Positions 1 to 5,158 of a DNA stretch of 5,158 nt are shown here, in pieces. The stretch spans positions 1-5,158 of the forward strand of contig CAJTLK010000018.1 in the NCBI GenBank assembly GCA_910577415.1, written 5' to 3'. The notes under the pieces were generated by a model. That model saw only the letters and a program-made list of their open reading frames with translations, made no database searches and had not been told where the DNA came from. The position numbers and the translations under genes are program-made. The stretch comes from an uncultured Oscillospiraceae bacterium (GTDB lineage: Bacteria; Bacillota; Clostridia; Oscillospirales; Oscillospiraceae). Position 1 is the first letter of the stretch; each line of letters opens with the position of its first letter.

Positions 1-708
1 CGACTTGCACGCCGCCATAGCCAGATTCAGGAAGAACTGGTCGTTGCCGCTGATGAACTCCATGATCTCCGCCAACTGATCCCTATCCTCCACTGCCTTC
101 ACCAAGGAGGGGGACATTTCACGCACAAAGAGAGCCGAGGCGGCGATATTCCGCTGGTGCATCTCGTCTCCCATGGCGAGGGCCTTGGACATAAGGACCT
201 TAAGGCTCACCGGGCCGTGGATAGCCACCGCCTTCTTCAGGGCTGGGGCCAAAACCTGCTCCAGCCACTTGAGACGCCGGAGGACGGACTCGTCGTTGGC
301 GCCGAAGCGCATCACCTTGCCCAGACCCTCGTTGATGGTACAGTAGGCCACGTTTCCAAAGGTGCGGTTTGTCACCTTGAACAGCGGCATAGACCAGGTG
401 ATCATCCCGGTCATGGGTCCGACGCAGTCGGCGTTGTGGTTGGGGCGGAAGTGGATCTTCCCGCTCTCCACCAGCGCCACAGCCTCCTCTTCCGTCTCGG
501 CCAGGCCCTCATAGCGGATAGCGCCGATCACCGCGCCCTTGAGCGGGCCGCACATCTCTTCCCAGGTCAGCGGCGGCCCCGCATGACCGATGGTGTAGCG
601 ATCCATGTCTGGAAGGACATCTTTGGCGTAGACAATGTCGGTCCACTCCGGGTCGCTCTGATCCATTCGTCTCCAAGCCTCTTGATTTGCCTGCTCGATT
701 TTTCCCAT
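1..708 (-). CDS. allG: DUF1116 family protein, AllG/YlbE-like subunit of a putative oxamate carbamoyltransferase (partial, C-terminus beyond window)
   Basis: Start codon ATG at 708-706 is followed by 236 open codons to the window edge. From memory of E. coli YlbE (AllG, roughly 420 residues), about half the protein is present. Conserved DUF1116 blocks are HAGPP at residues 42-46, CGPLKGAVIGA at 53-63, VGPMTG at 96-101, NEGLGKVMRFGA at 126-137, MGDEMHQRNIAASAL at 179-193 and DQFFLNLAMA at 223-232. Each closely matches the E. coli protein. E. coli AllG is reported to work with AllF and AllH in phosphorolysis of oxalurate to oxamate plus carbamoyl phosphate. No signal peptide or membrane segment is seen, so it is probably cytoplasmic. 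The start is fixed by GGGGAGAGG at 723-715, six bases upstream. It lies 15 bases after the FdrA C-terminal cistron, so it is co-transcribed. One oddity is that the E. coli stretch I recall as CHH before VGPMGG reads NHN here. Family assignment is firm; the substrate is inferred. Confidence 0.93.
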   Translation of the reverse strand, partial: MGKIEQANQEAWRRMDQSDPEWTDIVYAKDVLPDMDRYTIGHAGPPLTWEEMCGPLKGAVIGAIRYEGLAETEEEAVALVESGKIHFRPNHNADCVGPMTGMITWSMPLFKVTNRTFGNVAYCTINEGLGKVMRFGANDESVLRRLKWLEQVLAPALKKAVAIHGPVSLKVLMSKALAMGDEMHQRNIAASALFVREMSPSLVKAVEDRDQLAEIMEFISGNDQFFLNLAMAACKS

Positions 709-723
709 AAAGCGCCTCTCCCC

Positions 724-912
724 TTATAGACTTTTCAGCTTTGCCATAATTTCTGCCAGCCGGGTGTCCCCGCCGGCAGGGGGATGCCAGTCCACCTGCA
801 CCGCCGGGACCTTTTGGGCCCGAACAGCCTGAAAAAACACTTCTACACCTACGTTGACCACCCAGAGCTGAGACGCAAACAGGCGGTTAACTTGATTCTT
901 CTTTTCTTCCAT
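724..912 (-). CDS. Detached FdrA C-terminal domain (62-residue stand-alone protein)
   Basis: This short gene starts with ATG at 912-910 and ends with TAA at 726-724. Its product aligns with the last ~45 residues of E. coli FdrA as I recall that sequence. LWVVNVGVEVF here matches VAVINIGLRSF there, and VQVDWHPPAGGDTRLAEIM matches the stretch VVHYQWSPVAGGNKKLARLL. The preceding fdrA product ends just before this segment would begin, so the two genes together make one full-length FdrA of 519 plus 62 residues. The start is chosen by the site GGGAGGAG at 925-918, and 16 bases separate it from the fdrA stop. A longer in-frame opening to a TTG at 951 exists but would overlap fdrA and lacks the same support. 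The first ~15 residues (MEEKKNQVNRLF) are charged and linker-like. No hydrophobic segment is long enough to be membrane-spanning. It presumably binds the FdrA body or the AllG-like subunit; this is inference. Confidence 0.85.
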   Translation of the reverse strand: MEEKKNQVNRLFASQLWVVNVGVEVFFQAVRAQKVPAVQVDWHPPAGGDTRLAEIMAKLKSL

Positions 913-928
913 GCGGTCTCCTCCCTTT
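913..928 (-). promoter_or_regulatory. Ribosome-binding site of the FdrA C-terminal cistron
   Basis: The 16 bases between the fdrA stop and the ATG read AAAGGGAGGAGACCGC on the coding strand. This is a strong Shine-Dalgarno at normal spacing. It decides the ATG at 912 as the start and argues that the small protein is translated in its own right rather than by a frameshift from fdrA. Confidence 0.8.
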
Positions 929-2488
929 TCAGCGCTTGCGCTGCAATTCAATAATGGTGGCCGCCAGCTTTGCCGCCTGGGCGTTGCAAGAGAGTACGAT
1001 GGCCCCGGCCTCGGTCAGCTTCTGCACCTGCCGGCTGTAAACCTGGGGATCCGTCTCGGTGGCAGTAACTGAGGCCAGCACGGTCAGATGCCGTCCAGCC
1101 TTTTCCGCCTGTGCCTTCACTTGCCGAATGGCAGGCGCCAGTTCCCCGGCGGGATCGTCATGGGTGCCGTAACCGCAGACGCAGTCCAGAAGCAGCACGC
1201 CCACAGACGGATCTGCCGCCTCCTTCTCCATGCGAAGCGTTCTCTGGCGGAAGTCGATCATGGGATGAGGCATTCCATTGGTGAAGAAGTCCTCGCCCAT
1301 GTCCAGCAGGACGTCGTCCTTGCTCTCCTCGCTGCCCTCCACCAGGAGAGCCTTATCCAGGGCAATGTTGGACCAGGCGTTGATCCCCCTGTCACGGAAG
1401 ACCAGCATGGTCTCGTAGCAGAGTGTGCCGCCGGAATAAAGTCCCCGCAGATTCTTCTGAGAGGAGGCCAGCTTTTCGCATTCTCCACGTGCCAGCCTAG
1501 TCAGCTCATCCACATCGTCCGGTTTAGGGGCGGGCGTCTGTCCCTTGGCCGCTTGAACGGCCATGACCGCCGCCTGCTCCAGGTCCTCGGCGTAGACCAC
1601 CCGGCTTCCCTCCAGAAGGGACGGGTCGCCGCCCAAGAAGGCCGCAATGACTGGTTTTTGGATGTGCTCGAGCTGCTCGAGCATCTTCTTCATGACCTGC
1701 TTTGCCGGGGGCTTGGAAAGGATCACGATCACCTCGGTCTCCGGGTCGGCATCGAGCGCCTTTAGACACAGGGACATCATCCGGCCCCCTACCTCGGCCT
1801 TCAGATCACGGCCACCGGTGCCCAGGGCCTGGGAGACGCCGCCGCCCAGACGGTCGATCAGTACCGTGACCTCCTGCAATCCGGTGCCCGCCGCAGCTAC
1901 CAGGCCAATATTTCCCCGGCGCACCACATTGGCAAAACCAAGGGCAGTACCATTGATAATGGTGGTCCCGCAGTCGGGACCCATCATCAGAAGTCCCTTC
2001 TCCAATGCCATATCCTTCAGGGCGATCTCATCCTCCATGGAGACATTGTCGCTGAAGAGAAGGACGTGCAGTCCCAGGGAGAGCGCTTTTTCCGCTTCAG
2101 CCCGGGCAAAACGACCCGGCACAGAGATCACGGCGAAGTTGGCCTCGGGATTGCCGCTTTTGGCCTCGGTCTGGGTGCGGACGTGCCGTTCAGCCGCTCC
2201 GTCCCGATTGGATTTCTTCCGGGCAAGGAGCTCCTCAAAGAGGCTGATGGCCGCCTGAGCCGCAGCCTCGCTTTCGGCCAGAACGCCTACTACGGTGTCA
2301 TTGACGCCAAATTCTTCCGTATCCGGGCCAATCAGTCCCGCGTCCGTCATCAGCATCCGGTTATGATCGGTGCCCATCATGACAGCGGCGTTTTCGATCC
2401 CTTCCAGCCGCCGCATCTCGCTGGAAGCTACCATGAGCGTCACAGAATCGTAGTACTGGTTTTTTCGCACTTCATTTTTCCTGATCAA
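929..2488 (-). CDS. fdrA: FdrA (AllF) family acyl-CoA synthetase-like protein, C-terminally split
   Basis: This 519-residue protein is related in fold to the succinyl-CoA synthetase alpha chain: a Rossmann-type CoA-binding region (about residues 115-215), then ligase-like regions (about 220-315 and 345-505). FdrA signature blocks are VMMGT at 36-40, FSDNVSMEDE at 145-154, GLLMMGPDCGT at 165-175, GNIGLVAAAGTGLQE at 192-206, GTGGRDL at 223-229, SKPPA at 258-262, GLYSGGTL at 349-356 and GEDFFTNGMPHPMID at 398-412. In E. coli the homologue AllF is reported as part of oxamic transcarbamylase with AllG and AllH. The start is TTG at 2488-2486, giving MIRKNEVRKNQYYDSVTLM, which matches the family N-terminus and has AGGAGG seven bases upstream. 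Upstream in-frame codons lie inside the DUF2877 gene and are not family-like. The first bases overlap that gene's stop (TTGA), so translation is probably coupled. The E. coli protein is about 555 residues; the missing tail is encoded by the next cistron. No SCS-type GHAGA phosphohistidine motif is seen, and the biochemical role of this fold here is unproven. Confidence 0.95.
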   Translation of the reverse strand: MIRKNEVRKNQYYDSVTLMVASSEMRRLEGIENAAVMMGTDHNRMLMTDAGLIGPDTEEFGVNDTVVGVLAESEAAAQAAISLFEELLARKKSNRDGAAERHVRTQTEAKSGNPEANFAVISVPGRFARAEAEKALSLGLHVLLFSDNVSMEDEIALKDMALEKGLLMMGPDCGTTIINGTALGFANVVRRGNIGLVAAAGTGLQEVTVLIDRLGGGVSQALGTGGRDLKAEVGGRMMSLCLKALDADPETEVIVILSKPPAKQVMKKMLEQLEHIQKPVIAAFLGGDPSLLEGSRVVYAEDLEQAAVMAVQAAKGQTPAPKPDDVDELTRLARGECEKLASSQKNLRGLYSGGTLCYETMLVFRDRGINAWSNIALDKALLVEGSEESKDDVLLDMGEDFFTNGMPHPMIDFRQRTLRMEKEAADPSVGVLLLDCVCGYGTHDDPAGELAPAIRQVKAQAEKAGRHLTVLASVTATETDPQVYSRQVQKLTEAGAIVLSCNAQAAKLAATIIELQRKR

Positions 2489-2505
2489 GTGATCTCCTCC
2501 TCCTT
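2485..2505 (-). promoter_or_regulatory. Translational coupling junction: fdrA ribosome site plus TTGA stop/start overlap
   Basis: The coding strand reads AAGGAGGAGGAGATCAC directly before TTGA. TGA at 2487-2485 ends the DUF2877 gene and TTG at 2488-2486 begins fdrA. The repeated GGAGGAG lies within the last codons of the upstream gene (AAG GAG GAG GAG). The strong site offsets the weak TTG start and makes termination-reinitiation likely, which would hold the two subunits at a linked ratio. Confidence 0.8.
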
Positions 2506-3339
2506 TTTTGTTTCTGAACCGAACTGTTTTGCTGCATAAAGGATGCCGCCCAACAGGTCGCTTCCCGAGGTATGGCCGACGGCACACAACCGGGCCGTGC
2601 AGGACAGGACCTCCTCCTGGTGGCCCCGTTCAGCGGCAGTGAAAAGCTCGAGGACCGGAGCGGAAAACTCGCCCTCCATTGCCCGGATCAAAAACGCTTG
2701 GCTCAATGCGGTGGTTTTGTGCCGGGCCTCATACAGGGCGTCCCGCAACGCCTTTAGCTCCTTTTCTGAGCCATAACGGTGTAAAAAGGCCAAATAGCCC
2801 ACCAAAAAATCATCCCCGGCAGGGGTCAATCCGCTGCCCAGCCCCACCAGCTGTTCCGGTCTTCTCTGGGCGAGCAGTTCCCCGGCACTTACCTGTACAC
2901 TGTCAAGGATCGGCGCACGCAAAGCATCCCTGGACGGTATCATCAGCTGGCATAGACTGTCCGGCTTAGCCAGGACCCGGGCCGCCCTGGCAATGCAGAG
3001 CATGCTTTCTTTTGGATAGTTTCCTTTTTGTTCGGGAAACCGGCAGGTAAATGTTTTTACCGTCCCGGTGTCAATGGTCCAGTCATCTCCCCGCAGAAGG
3101 CCGCCCCCCGCCGAGCAGCCCCGATCTCTGTTCAGAACCGAGGAGACGGCTCGGAAGTCTTCCTCCTGTAAAACAAGGGATAAGGGCGTCAGCTGGAGCT
3201 GGGCGGTTTGAAGGCTGAGTACATTTTTGCCGTCCCAAAGATTGAGCACGTACTCAAATTTTGAAAGCAGCTGGAAGTATCCTGGGTCCTGCAAGCACTT
3301 TTTCGCATAGGGACTGATCTGCCTACATTGAATATCCAT
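2485..3339 (-). CDS. allH: DUF2877 domain protein, AllH/YlbF-like, putative oxamate carbamoyltransferase subunit
   Basis: First gene of the minus-strand operon, 284 residues. The family hallmark is GLGSGLTPAGDDFLVG at residues 166-181. Further typical blocks are TTALSQAFL at 209-217 and GHTSGSDLLGG at 255-265. These glycine- and aspartate-rich loops look like ligand- or phosphate-binding elements, though which residues are catalytic is not known to me. In E. coli the equivalent gene (ylbF, renamed allH) is reported to be required, with fdrA and ylbE, for oxamic transcarbamylase. There is no signal peptide or membrane segment, so a cytoplasmic location is expected. ATG at 3339-3337 is chosen because the frame upstream of it contains the promoter -10 box. 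Its ribosome site is unusual: GGAAGGGAG at 3360-3352 is 12 bases away and AAAAGGG at 3349-3343 only three. The stop TGA overlaps the fdrA TTG by four bases, and the last codons (KKEEEIT) double as the fdrA ribosome-binding site. Confidence 0.92.
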   Translation of the reverse strand: MDIQCRQISPYAKKCLQDPGYFQLLSKFEYVLNLWDGKNVLSLQTAQLQLTPLSLVLQEEDFRAVSSVLNRDRGCSAGGGLLRGDDWTIDTGTVKTFTCRFPEQKGNYPKESMLCIARAARVLAKPDSLCQLMIPSRDALRAPILDSVQVSAGELLAQRRPEQLVGLGSGLTPAGDDFLVGYLAFLHRYGSEKELKALRDALYEARHKTTALSQAFLIRAMEGEFSAPVLELFTAAERGHQEEVLSCTARLCAVGHTSGSDLLGGILYAAKQFGSETKKEEEIT

Positions 3340-3368
3340 CGACCCTTTTCGCTCCCTTCCGTTTATTA

Positions 3369-3374
3369 AGTATA
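3369..3374 (-). promoter_or_regulatory. Likely promoter of the allH-fdrA-allG operon (extended -10)
   Basis: The minus strand reads TGTTATACT, an extended -10 box whose hexamer TATACT differs from TATAAT at one base. No good TTGACA-like -35 is found at 16-18 bases (about 3391-3398 reads like TAGGAA). A promoter with a good extended -10 and poor -35 often depends on an activator, which fits control by the divergent PucR protein. Transcription would start near 3362, giving a leader of only about 23 bases and leaving no room for a riboswitch or attenuator. Confidence 0.6.
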
Positions 3375-3398
3375 ACAAAGCCTTCTTTTTCTTCCTAT

Positions 3399-3471
3399 GG
3401 ATGATATGCTTAAAAAAATAAGGTTCGTTGTGCGCGATGCCCAAAAACTCCTTGCGGATATTTTGCTTAAA
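3399..3471. repeat. Pair of 16-bp direct repeats in the divergent control region, candidate PucR operator
   Basis: GGATGATATGCTTAAA at 3399-3414 and GGATATTTTGCTTAAA at 3456-3471 agree at 13 of 16 positions and share GGAT and TGCTTAAA exactly. They lie 57 bases apart, start to start. The left copy sits at or just upstream of the -35 position of the operon promoter. The right copy lies inside the spacer of the regulator's promoter. This arrangement would suit activation of the operon and autorepression of the regulator by one protein. Binding is inferred from position and repetition only, and the region is AT-rich enough that chance similarity is possible. Confidence 0.4.
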
Positions 3472-3480
3472 TGGTACAAT
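3452..3480 (+). promoter_or_regulatory. Likely promoter of the PucR-type regulator gene
   Basis: The -10 box TACAAT at 3475-3480 is preceded by TGG, making an extended -10. A partial -35, TTGCGG at 3452-3457, is 17 bases upstream. The predicted start near 3487 gives a leader of about 35 bases that contains the AAGGAG ribosome site at 3508-3513. A candidate operator copy lies within the -35/-10 spacer. Confidence 0.6.
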
Positions 3481-3521
3481 ACATACAAACAGTTCGATTC
3501 TAAGGACAAGGAGACAGGAGT

Positions 3522-5158
3522 ATGGAATTTACAGTCGCGGACTTTCTCGCCATGTCTGAACTGGAAAATATCCGTTTGGTGGCTGGAAAAGCCGGTATTG
3601 GAAACGTTATTACACGCACAAACATCATGGACAATCCCGATACCTTTGACTGGCTCATCGCGGGGGAATTTCTTTTGAGCACGGGCTATATTTTCCAGCG
3701 GGACGAGGCCCTTCAGCGGCAGATCGTTCGATCCCTGGCCCGCATCAACTGCGCGGGCTTGTGCATCAAAATAGGCCGGTATTTAAAGAAAGTTCCAAAG
3801 TGCATGATCGAGGAGGCTGACCAGTTGGGACTCCCTCTCATTGAGCTGCCCTTTGGTTACTCCCTCTCTACCACCATTGGCATTGTCAACCGGGAGATCA
3901 CCGCCCAGAGCAACAAGATATTGGAGGGAGCCTTATCGGTACACCGGGAGGTCATGTCGGCGGCATTGGCCTCCGGCGGACTGCAAAATTTGTGCGGAGT
4001 CCTCTCCCGCCTGGTGGGGAATCCCGTCATCATTACAGACAGCGACTGGAATCTGCTGTGCCATGTGGACTATCCTGACAATCCGCTTCCCCTGGCGAAA
4101 TGCATCAACATTTCCCGAAAGCAGCCGCCGTTCCCGCCGGAGTTTATCAACAGCCTCCCCAATACCCTGCGGTATTACAAGAAAGTTGTCTCCCGGCAGC
4201 TGCTCCTGGGAAACCGCTGTTCGGTAAATTGTCTGATCCTTCCCATTGCGGCCCATAATTTTATTTACGGATACCTTGTCGTGTGGGCTTCGGTGCGACC
4301 CATGGTCGAACTTGACTATGTGGCAATGGAGCAGGTAGCCATCGTGGCGGCACTTGAGCGTATCCGGGCAAGAGAGGTGGAGCAGACCAAGCTCCGCGTT
4401 CGCAAGGACTTCTTTGACGATCTCCTCTCCGGCAGTATTGAGTCGGTAAATGCCATCCGCGTTATGGCAGAGTTCCACGGTCTGCGCTATGACGACCATT
4501 ATCGCTGCTTTGTGCTGGGCTTTGAAAATGACGACACGCTTCTGTGGCAGCAGTTGCCCGGCGAGAACTCCTTCCATCCCCAAGTCGAACAGATCTCTGA
4601 GATCATCTCCAAACTCTTTAAGGACATGGGCCTAAGCGCCATCACGCTGTCCCGAGGTACCCAACTGGTGATCCTTGTCCGTTTGGGGCCTGCATCGGAG
4701 GCTCAAGCCGTTCAAGTGCGTCAAGCGGCGCAATATCTGGCCGACGCTATCCCCCAGTATGCCGAAGACCATAAGATACTGGTGGTGGTGGGGCAGGAGG
4801 TCTCTGATCTGGGGAAGATATGTCAGAGTTACCGCAGCGCCCAAAGTGGTATGCGGCTGGTGCGCTCTATGCAGTTGCGTTCCCTTGTGACCTTCATGGA
4901 CGATCTGGCGGTCTTTCGGCTGCTCAATGAACATGTGGACAAAACGGTGCTGCGCAATTTTTTCCAGTCCAGTATCGGCCCCCTGTTGGAATATGACCGC
5001 CACCACGACAGTCAGCTCACTCAGACCCTGTACTGCTATTTCCAGAATAACAGCAATGTCTCCGATGCGGCCAAAGATATGTTTATCCACCGCAACACCT
5101 GTATTTACCGAATTGAGAAGGCAAAGGCCCTCCTGGGGACCGACTTTAAAAACGCCAA
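3522..5158 (+). CDS. PucR family transcriptional regulator (partial, extreme C-terminus beyond window)
   Basis: ATG at 3522 has AAGGAG at 3508-3513, eight bases upstream, and opens 545 codons to the edge. The N-terminal PucR (purine catabolism regulator-like) domain spans about residues 5-125, with the typical TNIMDNPDTFDWLIAGEFLL block at 33-52 and LPLIELP at 104-110. A linker region (about 130-285) follows, then a GGDEF-like middle domain (about 320-450) of the CdaR type. The C-terminal HTH_30 helix-turn-helix starts near 490 and carries SNVSDAAKDMFIHRNTCIYR at 511-530. The window cuts at DFKNA (541-545), in the last stretch of that domain, so perhaps 5-20 residues are missing. PucR proteins such as Bacillus PucR and E. 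coli CdaR/SdaR activate catabolic genes in response to pathway ligands. Its divergent placement suggests it controls the fdrA operon and probably itself. No other start fits better. The ligand cannot be read from the sequence. Confidence 0.94.
   Translation, partial: MEFTVADFLAMSELENIRLVAGKAGIGNVITRTNIMDNPDTFDWLIAGEFLLSTGYIFQRDEALQRQIVRSLARINCAGLCIKIGRYLKKVPKCMIEEADQLGLPLIELPFGYSLSTTIGIVNREITAQSNKILEGALSVHREVMSAALASGGLQNLCGVLSRLVGNPVIITDSDWNLLCHVDYPDNPLPLAKCINISRKQPPFPPEFINSLPNTLRYYKKVVSRQLLLGNRCSVNCLILPIAAHNFIYGYLVVWASVRPMVELDYVAMEQVAIVAALERIRAREVEQTKLRVRKDFFDDLLSGSIESVNAIRVMAEFHGLRYDDHYRCFVLGFENDDTLLWQQLPGENSFHPQVEQISEIISKLFKDMGLSAITLSRGTQLVILVRLGPASEAQAVQVRQAAQYLADAIPQYAEDHKILVVVGQEVSDLGKICQSYRSAQSGMRLVRSMQLRSLVTFMDDLAVFRLLNEHVDKTVLRNFFQSSIGPLLEYDRHHDSQLTQTLYCYFQNNSNVSDAAKDMFIHRNTCIYRIEKAKALLGTDFKNA

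Noticed and set aside
157..729. Long plus-strand open frame (190 codons) opposite the DUF1116 gene
   Set aside because: It is antisense to a gene with clear family motifs, has low-complexity His/Gly/Leu-rich content typical of a GC-rich shadow frame, and matches no family I know.
912..951. Programmed frameshift joining fdrA to its tail at CGC TGA
   Set aside because: A +1 shift would fuse the frames, but there is no RF2-type slippery context or stimulatory upstream Shine-Dalgarno, while the tail gene has its own strong ribosome site and ATG.
1665..1683. Perfect 9+1+9 palindrome made of two tandem TGCTCGAGC units
   Set aside because: It encodes a Leu-Glu-Gln/Leu-Glu-His repeat in a helix of FdrA (around residues 269-274), so codon repetition explains it; there is no reason to see an operator or terminator.
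1088..1765. Plus-strand open frame of 225 codons inside fdrA, with further frames at 1647-2258 and 2066-2539
   Set aside because: All are antisense to the well-supported FdrA protein and look like shadows.
3340..3521. Riboswitch, attenuator or small RNA in the divergent intergenic region
   Set aside because: Predicted leaders are only about 23 and 35 bases and no stable stem followed by a T-run is visible.
3933..4583. Minus-strand open frames within the PucR gene (also 4632-5090)
   Set aside because: They lie opposite a protein with recognisable PucR and HTH_30 regions and have no ribosome site or family features of their own that I can see.
1..5158. Mobile element, CRISPR array, tRNA or rRNA
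   Set aside because: No transposase, terminal inverted repeats, spaced repeats or RNA gene motifs were found; nearly all the sequence is accounted for by five genes and one control region.

Overview
This window is a compact catabolic locus with its own divergent regulator. On the minus strand, read right to left, lie a DUF2877 protein (AllH/YlbF-like), FdrA (AllF-like), a 62-residue protein that corresponds to the C-terminal tail of FdrA, and the first 236 codons of a DUF1116 protein (AllG/YlbE-like) that runs off the left edge. On the plus strand, a nearly complete PucR-type regulator runs off the right edge, probably only a few residues short of its end. The 182-base gap between the two transcription units carries both promoters and a candidate operator pair.

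The organism is probably a moderately high-GC anaerobic gut Firmicute, of the Oscillospiraceae or a related clostridial group. This is inference. It rests on strong purine-rich AGGAGG-type ribosome sites before most genes, a TTG start, short intergenic gaps, and a PucR protein of the clostridial type. No RNA gene or mobile element is visible, so the taxonomy cannot be settled from this window.

The three families fdrA, DUF1116 and DUF2877 travel together. In E. coli they are next to the allantoin genes, and as allF, allG and allH they have been reported to encode the long-unassigned oxamic transcarbamylase. That enzyme phosphorolyses oxalurate to oxamate and carbamoyl phosphate at the end of anaerobic allantoin breakdown. 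Carbamate kinase then makes ATP from the carbamoyl phosphate. The simplest reading is that this operon performs that step or a close analogue, switched by the PucR regulator in response to a purine- or ureide-related ligand. The substrate itself is not shown by the sequence. No carbamate kinase, allantoinase or ureidoglycolate gene lies inside the window.

The most unusual point is that FdrA is split. The last ~45 residues of the E. coli-type protein, which carry the VVNVG...PPAGGD motif, are encoded as a separate cistron with its own ribosome-binding site, in a different reading frame from fdrA. Other points are the TTGA overlap that couples allH to fdrA, and a 16-bp direct repeat in the control region with one copy near each divergent promoter.
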